Positions 49,725 through 59,100 of a DNA stretch of 64,000 nt are shown here, piece by piece (the first letter of the stretch is position 1; every line of letters starts with the position of its first letter). A program made the translations under genes and the position numbers. The stretch covers positions 62,001 through 126,000 of the forward strand of contig JBMNPT010000003.1 of NCBI GenBank assembly GCA_050943735.1. Reading direction: 5' to 3'. The stretch comes from JBMNPT01 sp050943735. GTDB taxonomy: Bacteria > Bacillota > Clostridia > Oscillospirales > RGIG577. The notes under the pieces are model-generated. The model did not search any database. It was not told the DNA's origin and was given only the letters and a program-made list of their open reading frames with translations.

Positions 49725-50429
49725 ATGATACCAAAATATAAGCGGGTACTTTTGAAGATCAGTGGCGAGGCTCTGGCAGGGGAGGATCGTTTTGGTCTCA
49801 ACAGCGACATCATCGATCAAGTCACTGATAAGATTCGTCAAGTAGTGGATATGGGTGTGGAATTGGGCATCGTAGTAGGCGGTGGCAATTTCTGGCGGGG
49901 ACGCCAGGGAACCAATATGGACCGTACCCGGGCGGATCATATGGGTATGTTGGCTACAGTGATGAATTCTCTGGCCCTGCAGGACGCCTTGGAGCATCGT
50001 GGAATTCCCACGCGGGTGCAAACCGCCATTGAGATGCGTCAAATTGCCGAGCCCTACATTCGGGGAAAGGCTGTGCGGCATTTGGAGAAAAAGCGTGTGG
50101 TGATTTTTGCCTCCGGCATTGGCAATCCCTTTTTCTCTACTGATACGGCGGCGGCTTTGCGTGCTGCGGAGATTGATGCGGAAGTGATTCTGCTGGCCAA
50201 AAAAGTGGATGGTGTATACAGTGCCGATCCCAATCTGGATCCCACCGCAGTGAAATATGATACATTGAGTTACGATGATGTTCTTTCGCAGCATTTGGGC
50301 GTAATGGATTCCACGGCCACATCGCTCTGTATGGACAATCACATCCCCATTCTAGTTTTTGCACTGGGAGACGGCAGTGGAATTTTACAGGCCATTTCCG
50401 GGCAAAACATTGGCACTTTGGTGAAGTAA
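49725..50429 (+). CDS. pyrH: UMP kinase
   Basis: UMP kinase, 234 residues, phosphorylates UMP to UDP. It starts KYKRVLLKISGEALAGED, the family N-terminus, followed by GIVVGGGNFWRG and the acidic segment MDSTATSLCMDN. GGAGTGGAGG precedes ATG 49725, so the open frame before it is not used. First gene of the pyrH-frr-uppS-cdsA series; it connects the pyrimidine pathway encoded nearby to nucleotide pools. Confidence 0.98.
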   Translation: MIPKYKRVLLKISGEALAGEDRFGLNSDIIDQVTDKIRQVVDMGVELGIVVGGGNFWRGRQGTNMDRTRADHMGMLATVMNSLALQDALEHRGIPTRVQTAIEMRQIAEPYIRGKAVRHLEKKRVVIFASGIGNPFFSTDTAAALRAAEIDAEVILLAKKVDGVYSADPNLDPTAVKYDTLSYDDVLSQHLGVMDSTATSLCMDNHIPILVFALGDGSGILQAISGQNIGTLVK

Positions 50430-50460
50430 GTACAAATTTACTGATGAGGAGAAATGTAAT

Positions 50461-51015
50461 ATGAACACCCTTTTGAGCATCCATGAGGAAAAAATGCAAA
50501 AATCCATCAAGTCTCTTTTGGCTGATTTTGACACCGTCCGTGCAGGCCGTGCCAATCCTGTGGTACTGGATCAGATTCGGGTGGACTATTATGGTGCCCC
50601 CACACCCATTAACGGATTGGCGGCAATTTCTGTTCCGGATCCCCATATGCTGGTGATTTCTCCCTGGGACAAGAGCTGTCTCAAGAGCATTGAAAAAGCC
50701 ATTTCTGCTTCTGAGCTGGGCATCCATCCCCAAAATGACGGCAGTGTAATCCGTCTGGCGTTTCCCCAGTTGACCGAAGAGCGCAGAAAAGAGCTGGTCA
50801 AACAGGTTCAGAAAAAGGGCGAAGGCGGTAAAATTGCCATTCGTTCCATTCGTCGGGATGCCATGGAAAAAGCCAAGGCCATGGAAAAGAAAAAAGAAAT
50901 CACTGAAGATGATCTCAAGCAGCTGGAAAAGAAAATTCAGGACATGCACGATAAATACATCAAGGAAGTGGAAGCTGCCACAGCTAAAAAGGAAAAGGAG
51001 ATCATGGCGATCTGA
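50461..51015 (+). CDS. frr: Ribosome recycling factor
   Basis: RRF, 184 residues, splits post-termination ribosomes with EF-G. The conserved core DFDTVRAGRANPVVLD, VDYYGAPTPINGLA and the three-helix C-terminal arm with RSIRRDAMEKAKA are present. It follows pyrH by 31 bases behind GAGGAG. Complete and of normal length. Confidence 0.98.
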   Translation: MNTLLSIHEEKMQKSIKSLLADFDTVRAGRANPVVLDQIRVDYYGAPTPINGLAAISVPDPHMLVISPWDKSCLKSIEKAISASELGIHPQNDGSVIRLAFPQLTEERRKELVKQVQKKGEGGKIAIRSIRRDAMEKAKAMEKKKEITEDDLKQLEKKIQDMHDKYIKEVEAATAKKEKEIMAI

Positions 51016-51032
51016 CGTCTGCAGACAAAGGT

Positions 51033-51061
51033 TGGGCCAGCGATGCTGGCCCACACTTTTT
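51033..51061 (+). terminator. Hairpin between frr and uppS
   Basis: TGGGCCAGC and GCTGGCCCA pair perfectly around GAT, followed by CACTTTTT. The gap to the T-run weakens it; read-through to uppS is likely. Confidence 0.7.
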
Positions 51062-51095
51062 GCTGTTGAATGATAGATACAAGAGAGGATAAGCT

Positions 51096-51833
51096 ATGCT
51101 ATTGTTTGAGCAAAAGCCCGGACGTCTGGAAGGGATGGAAATTCCAGCCCATATTGGTATCATTATGGACGGCAATGGCAGATGGGCCAAAAAGCGAGGA
51201 CTCCCCCGTAGTGCCGGACATAAGTTTGGTGCCGAGGCCTTTAAAAAAATAGTCACCTATGCCCGGGATATTGGGGTACAGTATCTGACGGTATATGCAT
51301 TTTCCACCGAGAATTGGAAACGGCCCCAGGAGGAAATTGACAACATTTGCAGCCTGCTGCATCAATATATTCGAGAAGCCATGGGGAGTTTGGGCAAAGA
51401 AAACATTCGTATGCAGTTTATTGGGGATGTGACAGCCTTTGATCCGGCGCTTCAACAGGAAATCAGAGAAATTGAAGAAGAGAGCAGGACCAATGATGGG
51501 CTGCATCTGAACATTGGGCTGAACTACGGAGGGCGTGATGAATTGGTGCATGCCTTTCAAACCATGGCCCAGCTGGTCAAAAATGGACAGCTGTCCCCAG
51601 AGCAGATTGATGAAGATAAGATTCAATCCTATCTGTATACAGCAGGTCAGCCAGATCCTGATTTGATTATTCGTCCCAGCGGAGAATTCAGGCTTTCCAA
51701 TTTTCTTATGTGGCAGAGCGCTTACAGCGAGCTTTGGTTTTCCAATATCCTCTGGCCGGACTTCAAACCGGCGGATTTGGACCAGGCGATTATTGATTAC
51801 AACAGTCGTTCCAGACGATTTGGGGGGATATGA
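51096..51833 (+). CDS. uppS: Isoprenyl transferase (undecaprenyl diphosphate synthase)
   Basis: cis-Prenyltransferase of 245 residues making undecaprenyl diphosphate, the carrier lipid of cell-wall synthesis. The catalytic Asp is in IGIIMDGNGRWAKKRG, followed by the substrate loop YLTVYAFSTENWKRP and the C-terminal DLIIRPSGEFRLSNFL. The stop is followed directly by cdsA. Normal length. Confidence 0.97.
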   Translation: MLLFEQKPGRLEGMEIPAHIGIIMDGNGRWAKKRGLPRSAGHKFGAEAFKKIVTYARDIGVQYLTVYAFSTENWKRPQEEIDNICSLLHQYIREAMGSLGKENIRMQFIGDVTAFDPALQQEIREIEEESRTNDGLHLNIGLNYGGRDELVHAFQTMAQLVKNGQLSPEQIDEDKIQSYLYTAGQPDPDLIIRPSGEFRLSNFLMWQSAYSELWFSNILWPDFKPADLDQAIIDYNSRSRRFGGI

Positions 51834-52643
51834 ATGGCAACACGCATCAAGACCGGCCTGATTATGGCAGTGGTATTCATCGGGGTGATGCTGCTTTCTC
51901 ACACAGTGGTATTGCACATTGCCATAGCGGCAGTGAGTTTTATTGCATTGGGAGAAGTCTATAATATTTCACTCCGGCAATGTCCCTATTGGGTTCGGAT
52001 TCCCGGATTGATTTTTTCAGTGGCCTATCCGCTCAGTGCTCTTATTCCCGAAATTCCCTATGCCGCGCTGGTCTATGTGCTGATGGTGAGTCTGTTCATT
52101 ATGCAGCTGAAAAATGTGGATATCATTCACATCAAAGACATTGCCATTGCTTTTATCTTTGCCTATTTGATTTCTGTTACCATTTCCACTGTGCTGCTGA
52201 TCCGTCAATTGCCGGATGGAGCGTACATGATTTATATGGTGTTTATCATTCCATGGATGTCCGATACATTGGCCTACTTTTTCGGCCGCGCCTTTGGTAA
52301 AAAGAAACTCTGTCCGCACATCAGCCCCAATAAAACAGTGGTAGGTGCTGTATTTGGTGTATTGGGCGGAGCGGTGGCTGTGCTCCTGTTCGATCTGGTG
52401 CTGACTTATGTTTTGCATCTCAAAACCCAGAATATGGGCATTTTCCTGGTGGTGGGTATTTTCTGTTCCGTTATCAGCGAAATTGGAGATCTGTCTGCCT
52501 CCATTGTCAAACGGCAATTTGGCGCCAAGGATTATGGAAGCATTTTCCCAGGGCATGGAGGAATGATGGACCGTTTTGACAGCGTATTTTTTGTGGCTCC
52601 CATCATTTATTATTTCATGCAGTTTTTTCAAATCATTCAATGA
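51834..52643 (+). CDS. cdsA: Phosphatidate cytidylyltransferase
   Basis: CDP-diglyceride synthase, 269 residues, an integral membrane enzyme making CDP-diacylglycerol. About seven hydrophobic segments; the signature is in the second half as DTLAYFFGRAFGKKKL, ISPNKTVVGAVFG and the C-terminal SEIGDLSASIVKRQFGAKDY with PGHGGMMDRFDS. Starts immediately after the uppS stop. Confidence 0.96.
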   Translation: MATRIKTGLIMAVVFIGVMLLSHTVVLHIAIAAVSFIALGEVYNISLRQCPYWVRIPGLIFSVAYPLSALIPEIPYAALVYVLMVSLFIMQLKNVDIIHIKDIAIAFIFAYLISVTISTVLLIRQLPDGAYMIYMVFIIPWMSDTLAYFFGRAFGKKKLCPHISPNKTVVGAVFGVLGGAVAVLLFDLVLTYVLHLKTQNMGIFLVVGIFCSVISEIGDLSASIVKRQFGAKDYGSIFPGHGGMMDRFDSVFFVAPIIYYFMQFFQIIQ

Positions 52644-52657
52644 AAACTGGCAAAGCC

Positions 52658-52698
52658 AGAGGGCAATTCCCATTTCAGCGGATTTGCCCTCTTTTTTT
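52658..52698 (+). terminator. Terminator after cdsA
   Basis: AGAGGGCAA pairs with TTGCCCTCT across a long loop and is followed by TTTTTTT, separating cdsA from dxr. Confidence 0.9.
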
Positions 52699-52712
52699 GT
52701 CCTGAGCGTAAA

Positions 52713-52742
52713 TTGACAGAGCAAGTCAGCTCATGGTATGAT
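52713..52742 (+). promoter_or_regulatory. Promoter of the dxr-rseP-ispG-polC unit
   Basis: TTGACA at 52713-52718 and TATGAT at 52737-52742, spacer 18 bases. Transcription should begin near 52749, ahead of a terminator-type hairpin. Confidence 0.75.
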
Positions 52743-52766
52743 GATGGTCAGGAAGAGAATACAAGC

Positions 52767-52807
52767 AGGCCCTGAGATGGACTTCTCCGATTCTCAGGGC
52801 CTTTTTT
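52767..52807 (+). terminator. Terminator-like hairpin in the dxr leader
   Basis: AGGCCCTGAGA pairs perfectly with TCTCAGGGCCT over 11 bases and is followed by TTTTTT. It lies between the promoter and dxr, so it would act as an attenuator or define a small RNA of about 58 bases. Confidence 0.85.
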
Positions 52808-52825
52808 CACACAGGAGTGAATGTT

Positions 52826-53983
52826 ATGAAAAAAATCGCAGTATTGGGAAGTACTGGCTCCATCGGTACACAGACTCTGCAGGTGGTGCGCCATCTGGGC
52901 AACTATCAGGTCTGTGCACTGGCAGCCGGAGGAAATGTGGATCTCATCGAAAAACAAGCCAGAGAATTTCATGTGCCCATGGTAGCTTTGACGGATCCTC
53001 AGCGAGCACGGGAACTCAAAGACCGTCTGGCTGACACTGACATTCAGGTGATGAGCGGGGTAGAGGGCATGGTGGCCTGCGCAGCCGAAAGCGGTGCCGA
53101 TGTGGTGCTGTCTGCCATTATGGGCATTGCGGGACTCACCCCCACTGTGGCAGCCATCCGAGCGCACAAAACCATTGCACTGGCCAACAAGGAAACATTG
53201 GTGGCAGGCGGTGATTTTGTCACAGATCTAGCCAAAAGCCATGGTGTGGCCATGTTGCCGGTGGACAGCGAGCACAGTGCCATTTTTCAGAGCATGCAGG
53301 GTTGTCAGGATAAAAAGCAGATTAAAAAGTTGCTTCTCACCGCTTCCGGCGGCCCCTTTTTCGGTTGGACCCGGGAACAGCTGCAAAATGTAACGGTGGC
53401 ACAGGCGCTCAAACATCCCAACTGGAGTATGGGAGCCAAAATCACCATCGACAGCGCCACGTTGATGAATAAAGGCTTGGAATTTATTGAGGCCATGCGA
53501 CTGTTTTCCGTTCGACCTGATCAAATTCAGGTGGTAGTTCATCGGGAGAGCATAATCCACTCTATGGTGGAGTATGCTGATAACAGTATATTGGCCCAGC
53601 TGGGCAGTCCTGATATGGCTCATCCCATTCAGTACGCACTGACTTATCCTGATCGTCTCCCGGCGGAAACTGCGGAAGTGGACTTTGCCAAATTGGCGAA
53701 AATGACCTTTTATGCTGCGGACACCGAAACATTCCGCTGTTTGGCACTGGCCATGGAAGCTGCCCGTCAGGGCGGCAGTGTCCCTTGTGCCCTCAATGGA
53801 GCCAATGAGGCAGCGGTAGCGCTCTTCTTGCGGGGGAGCATTGGATTTTTGGATATTGCCGATCTGGTGGAAGGAACTTTGGAAAAGCATCAGCGGACCC
53901 AGCCTTCCAGTTTGGAGGAAATTGGTGAAATTGACCGCTGGGCCCGTCGGTGCGTAGAGCAGCTGGCGCAAAAGAAAGGGTGA
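52826..53983 (+). CDS. dxr: 1-Deoxy-D-xylulose-5-phosphate reductoisomerase
   Basis: DXR, 385 residues, second enzyme of the methylerythritol phosphate isoprenoid pathway. The NADPH loop is IAVLGSTGSIGTQTL; the substrate/metal region reads ALANKETLVAGG and PVDSEHSAIFQ, and ATLMNKGLEFIEA follows. A GTG at 52817 overlaps the AGGAG ribosome site, which instead fits ATG 52826. rseP follows with a GTGA overlap. Its leader holds a hairpin terminator. Confidence 0.97.
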   Translation: MKKIAVLGSTGSIGTQTLQVVRHLGNYQVCALAAGGNVDLIEKQAREFHVPMVALTDPQRARELKDRLADTDIQVMSGVEGMVACAAESGADVVLSAIMGIAGLTPTVAAIRAHKTIALANKETLVAGGDFVTDLAKSHGVAMLPVDSEHSAIFQSMQGCQDKKQIKKLLLTASGGPFFGWTREQLQNVTVAQALKHPNWSMGAKITIDSATLMNKGLEFIEAMRLFSVRPDQIQVVVHRESIIHSMVEYADNSILAQLGSPDMAHPIQYALTYPDRLPAETAEVDFAKLAKMTFYAADTETFRCLALAMEAARQGGSVPCALNGANEAAVALFLRGSIGFLDIADLVEGTLEKHQRTQPSSLEEIGEIDRWARRCVEQLAQKKG

Positions 53984-55053
53984 ATGGTATTTACATCGCA
54001 ATTGCAATTGTCATTTTTGGTTTGCTTATACTCTCTCATGAAGCCGGTCACTATTTCATGGCCCGGCTGATGGGAATTCGGGTATTGGAATTTTCAGTGG
54101 GGATGGGACCGGCCATCTGGCAAAAGCAAAAGGGAGATACCCTGTATGCGCTGCGTCTTCTTCCTCTGGGCGGCTACTGCCAGATGGAGGGCGAGGACGA
54201 TGAAGTGCAGGATGAACACTCCTTTGGAGCCAAGCCGGTATGGGCCCGTTTTCTGGTGCTCTTTTCGGGTGCAGCAGTCAATTTGCTCACAGGTTTTATT
54301 GTACTGCTGATCATCTATAGCGCCAACAGTGGCTGCTGGACCACTACGGTGGAGAGTTTTCGCCAGGAAAACGCACCCAGTGCTCAGGCGGGCCTGCAGG
54401 AAGGGGATACCATTTTGCGGCTCAACAACCTCACCATTCATACAGCGGATGACATCAGCTATTTCCTCAGTCGATACAGTGAGGAAGAGGTGGATATCAC
54501 CGTACTGCGAAATGGGGAAAAGCTGGTGATCCAGGATGTAACCTTCCCCTATACCGAATACGACAAAAGTGAAATCACCGGGGATGCCCGGGATGCGGGG
54601 CAAACGGTCCGTATTTACCAGCGGGATTTTGACCTGGGGGTTGTGAAAAACAATCCCTGGCTGGTGTTGCGCAGTTCCTTTTACGATTCCATCAACACCG
54701 CGAAACTGATTTGGGTCAGCTTTTTTGATCTCATCACCGGCAATGTTCCCATGAGCGATCTGGCCGGACCGGTGGGAGTCACCACCGTGATCAGCGATGC
54801 GGCGCAGGCTGGCTGGCGCAATCTGGCCAATATTGTGGTACTGATCGCCATCAATCTGGGCGTGCTCAATTTGCTGCCGCTGCCCGCTCTGGACGGTGGA
54901 CGGATTGTGTTTCTGGCGGTGGAAGCCGTACTGGGACGGCCAGTGCCGCCCAAATATGAAGGATATGTGCATTTTACCGGTCTGGTGCTGTTGATGGGGC
55001 TCTTTGTGCTCATCACCTTCCAGGATATCATCCGGCTGGCTGTGAATCTGTGA
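53980..55053 (+). CDS. rseP: RIP metalloprotease RseP (site-2 protease)
   Basis: Intramembrane zinc protease, 357 residues. The active site is HEAGHYF in the first membrane segment, followed by RVLEFSVGMGPAIW, a PDZ domain (GLQEGDTILRLNNLTI) and the second ligand region NLLPLPALDGGRIVF. It cleaves membrane-bound anti-sigma factors or signal peptide remnants. The start is taken as the GTG at 53980 overlapping the dxr stop; the ribosome site is poor, and coupling is likely. A GTG at 53950 is the alternative. Confidence 0.93.
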   Translation: MNGIYIAIAIVIFGLLILSHEAGHYFMARLMGIRVLEFSVGMGPAIWQKQKGDTLYALRLLPLGGYCQMEGEDDEVQDEHSFGAKPVWARFLVLFSGAAVNLLTGFIVLLIIYSANSGCWTTTVESFRQENAPSAQAGLQEGDTILRLNNLTIHTADDISYFLSRYSEEEVDITVLRNGEKLVIQDVTFPYTEYDKSEITGDARDAGQTVRIYQRDFDLGVVKNNPWLVLRSSFYDSINTAKLIWVSFFDLITGNVPMSDLAGPVGVTTVISDAAQAGWRNLANIVVLIAINLGVLNLLPLPALDGGRIVFLAVEAVLGRPVPPKYEGYVHFTGLVLLMGLFVLITFQDIIRLAVNL

Positions 55054-55066
55054 GGAGTGAAAACAG

Positions 55067-56122
55067 ATGAAAAGAAGAAAAACCAACCCCATTCATGTGG
55101 GGAATGTACAAGTGGGCGGAGGAGCCCCCATCGCGGTCCAGTCCATGTGCAATACCGACACCCGGGATGTGGCGGCCACAGTGGCCCAGATTCACCGGAT
55201 GGAGCAGGCGGGATGTGATATCACCCGGGTGGCCGTGGTGGATCAGCAGGCGGCCCGGGCCATTTATGAGATCAAACAACAGGTGAACATCCCCATTGTG
55301 GCGGATATTCACTTTGACTATCGTCTGGCGCTGGAGTGTGTGGCGGCGGGTGTGGACAAAATTCGCATCAATCCCGGCAACATCGGAGGAGACGATCACG
55401 TAAAGGCTGTGGCGGATGCCTGCCGTACCCATAACATTCCCATCCGCATCGGGGTAAATGGCGGTTCGCTGGAAAAGGAAATTTTGGCCAAATATGGGCG
55501 TCCCTGTCCCGAGGCATTGGTCGAAAGCGCTCTGTACCATGTGTCCCTGCTGGAGAAATTTGACTTTGACCAGATTGCCATTTCCATCAAATCTTCCAAT
55601 GTACAAGATATGATCGATGGCTACCGTCTGCTCAGCTCGGAGACCTTTTACCCGCTGCACCTGGGTGTCACCGAAGCAGGAACCTATCACATGGGGCTTT
55701 TGAAGTCCGCCATTGGCATTGGCAGCCTGCTGTGCGATGGCATCGGCGATACGTTACGGGTGTCGCTCACCGACGATCCTGTGTTGGAAATCGGTGCCGG
55801 ACTGGATATTCTCAAAGCCTGTGGATTGCGGGAAGACGGGATTCGTTTTGTTTCCTGTCCCACTTGCGGCCGCTGTTCCATTGATCTTATTTCCCTGGCC
55901 AAACGGGCTGAAACAGAATTGGCCGATATCCGTAAACCGGTGAAGGTGGCCATTATGGGATGCGTGGTCAACGGCCCCGGTGAGGCCAGAGAAGCGGATA
56001 TTGGAATTGCCGGAGGCGGCGGAGAGGGAATTCTCTTCAAAAAGGGAGAAATTCTCCGCCGGGTGCCCTATGATGAGATTCTCGCGGCACTGCGCGAGGA
56101 AATTGAAAAACTGGACGTGTAA
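55067..56122 (+). CDS. ispG: 4-Hydroxy-3-methylbut-2-en-1-yl diphosphate synthase (IspG)
   Basis: IspG/GcpE, 351 residues, the iron-sulfur enzyme that opens methylerythritol cyclodiphosphate. The N-terminal TIM barrel begins RRKTNPIHVGNVQVGGGAPI; the C-terminal domain binds [4Fe-4S] through CPTCGRC and GCVVNGPGEA. GTGAGGAG precedes the ATG. It stands between rseP and polC, the usual clostridial order. Confidence 0.98.
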   Translation: MKRRKTNPIHVGNVQVGGGAPIAVQSMCNTDTRDVAATVAQIHRMEQAGCDITRVAVVDQQAARAIYEIKQQVNIPIVADIHFDYRLALECVAAGVDKIRINPGNIGGDDHVKAVADACRTHNIPIRIGVNGGSLEKEILAKYGRPCPEALVESALYHVSLLEKFDFDQIAISIKSSNVQDMIDGYRLLSSETFYPLHLGVTEAGTYHMGLLKSAIGIGSLLCDGIGDTLRVSLTDDPVLEIGAGLDILKACGLREDGIRFVSCPTCGRCSIDLISLAKRAETELADIRKPVKVAIMGCVVNGPGEAREADIGIAGGGGEGILFKKGEILRRVPYDEILAALREEIEKLDV

Positions 56123-56140
56123 ACAGGAAAGGAAAGCCCC

Positions 56141-59100
56141 ATGGAACCACAAGCATTGCCGGCGCTGCTGGAGATTTTTCATCTGTATCAGCCCGACGAA
56201 ACCACAAAAGAGATGCTGTCACATGCGCAGCTGACCGAGGCGATTGCCCATACAGAACGGCGCTCCATCCAGCTGACGCTTACCTTCTCCGATATCATTC
56301 CTTCCCGCATTCTTCTGTATCAGGTGCAGGATGAACTGACCCGGTTATATCAGCTGAGCCATTTTGAAATTCACACCCGATATAGCAATCCGGACCTTTT
56401 GGGAGAGGCTTATTTTCAGCAGCTGATCCCCTATGCCAAGCGGGAAATTCCAGGGGCCAACGGTTTTTTGGATGACGCGGTGTTTCAATGGGAAGAGGGA
56501 ATCTTACATATTTCCTTACAGCGGGGTGGGGAGAGTCTGCTCAAGCTGGCCAAGTGCGATACCAAGCTGGCGGCGCTGATTCGGGAAGAGTTTGGTTGTC
56601 AGGCACAGGTGTGCTTTGATGGTCAGAAAGAACTGTGCATCAGCAGTGAAGAGTACCGTCAGCATGCCCAGATGCAGCAGCAGCTCACCCAGCGCCTTTT
56701 GCGGGAAACTCCTTCGTCTGCCCAGAGTGGCACAGCGGCAGTTGGAAAAAGCGGTGCCGCAAAGGGCGCAGCCCCCGCCGCTACAGACAGCCCCATTTTG
56801 CTGGGCCGGGAGATTCGAGACGCTGTGACTCCCATGCGGGACATCACCCAGGAGAGTGGCCGAGTGACAGTGGAGGGCCGGGTGTTTGCGCTGGAAACCC
56901 GGGAGGTGAGCAATGGTTCCGCTGTGGTGTTGGGGCTGGATGTAACGGATGAACAATCTTCTCTGCACCTGAGCCGGTATTTCAAAAAGCCGGATTGGGA
57001 AAAGGTGGCAGACCGGTTTAAGAAGGGAATGTACATCGCTGCCCGGGGAGAAATTGAATACAACAAATACGACCGGGACATCAACATGCGTCTGATGGAC
57101 GTCAATCTACGCAAGGCTCCGGTGGTAGAAGACACCGCGGAGGTCAAGCGGGTGGAGCTTCATCTGCATACCAACATGTCCGCCATGGACGGCATGAACG
57201 ACGTTTCCGATCTGGTCAAGCAGGCCATTGCCTGGGGTCACAAGGCCATGGCCATCACAGACCATGGCGTGGTGCAGTCCTTCCCCACTGCTATGAAGGC
57301 TGCCAAAGGCAGCGATCTCAAGGTGATCTACGGGGTGGAGGCTTATTTCATCGACGATACGGTTCCCTGTGTCTATGGCCATCAGGACCGGAATCTGCGC
57401 GACGAATTCATCATGTTTGACCTGGAGACCACCGGACTCAATCCCAACCTGTGCGCCATCACTGAAATTGGCGCAGTGCGGGTGAAAAACGGGGAAGTGG
57501 TAGAGGAGTTTGACACCTTTGTGGACCCGGAGATGCCCATTCCGCCTGAGATCACCAAGCTCACCGGCATCAGTGATGAGATGGTACAGGGGGCTCCCAA
57601 AGTGCGGCAGGCCATTGAGATGTTCTACGACTTTTGCGGGGACGCGCCGCTGGTGGCTCACAATTCTCCCTTTGACGCAGGTTTTATGAAAGTGCACAGC
57701 CGCCGTGTGGGATTGGATTTCCCCTATACCTGTTTGGACACCGTGGCGCTGGCCAAATTTTTGCTGCCCAATCAGAAAAAGTACAAGCTGGACATTCTGG
57801 CCAAGGAGCTGAAACTGCCACCTTTCAACCATCACCGGGCCTGTGATGACTCACGGGTATTGGCGGGTATTTTCCACGCTTTTGTGGACATGTTGGATAA
57901 AGAACACAACATTCATACCCTGCAGGAGATCAACATTGCCCTCTCCAAGGGATTTGACTATAAAAAGCCCCGCACCTATCACCAGATCATTCTGGTAAAA
58001 AATCTGGTGGGGCTAAAAAATCTCTATAAACTGGTTTCCTATGCGCACCTCAACTACTACTACCGGCGGCCCCGTACGCCCAAAAGCGTACTGATGCAGC
58101 ATCGGGAAGGCCTGCTCATCGGCAGTGCCTGTGATGCGGGTGAACTGTACACCGCCATCCGGGAAGGACGTCCGGAGGATGAGGTGGAGAACATCGCCAA
58201 ATTCTACGACTATCTGGAGATCCAACCTCTGGGCAATGTCATGTATCTGGTGCGGGAAAACAAAGTGGCGAGCGTGGAAGAATTGCAGGCCATCAACCGG
58301 CACATCTGTCAGCTGGGAGAGAAGCTGGGCAAACCGGTGGTGGCCACCGGCGACGTACATTTTCTCAAACCGGAAGATCAGGCATTCCGAGCCATTCTGA
58401 TGGCGGGACAGGGCTTTGCGGATGCGGACAACCAGGCTCCTCTGTACTTCCGTACCACCCAGGATATGCTGCAGGAATTTGCCTATTTGGGCGAGGAAAA
58501 GGCCTACGAAGTGGTCGTGACCAATCCCGGTCTCATTGCGGACATGTGCGAAAAAATCAGTCCCATCAGTCCGGATAAATGTCCGCCTTCTCTGCCCAAT
58601 GACAAGGAGGATCTGGAACGGCTGAGCCGGGAAAAGGCCTATGCCATTTATGGGGATCCACTGCCCGATATTGTAAAGGAACGGATGGAAAAAGAACTGC
58701 ATTCCATCATCGGCAATGGCTACGCGGTGATGTACATGATCGCTCAAAAGCTGGTGCAGAAATCCCTCTCCGACGGCTACCTGGTGGGGTCCCGTGGTTC
58801 TGTAGGTTCTTCCTTCGTGGCGTTTTTGTCGGGCATCACCGAGGTAAATTCTCTCTGTCCCCACTATGTGTGCCCCCAGTGCAAGCACAGTGAATTTGTC
58901 ACCGATGGCAGTTATTACACCGGCGTGGACATGCCGGACAAGGACTGCCCTCACTGCGGTACCCGTATGAAAAAAGATGGCTTTGACATTCCCTTTGAAA
59001 CCTTTTTGGGGTTCTATGGAGATAAGGAACCGGATATCGACCTGAACTTCTCCGGTGAATACCAGGCCCGGGCCCACAAGTATACCGGCGTGCTCTTTGG

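Noticed and set aside
52738..53034. Open frame starting in the dxr leader, considered as a leader peptide
   Set aside because: No ribosome site before its ATGs, it runs through the terminator hairpin and into dxr in another frame, and has no regulatory codon cluster.
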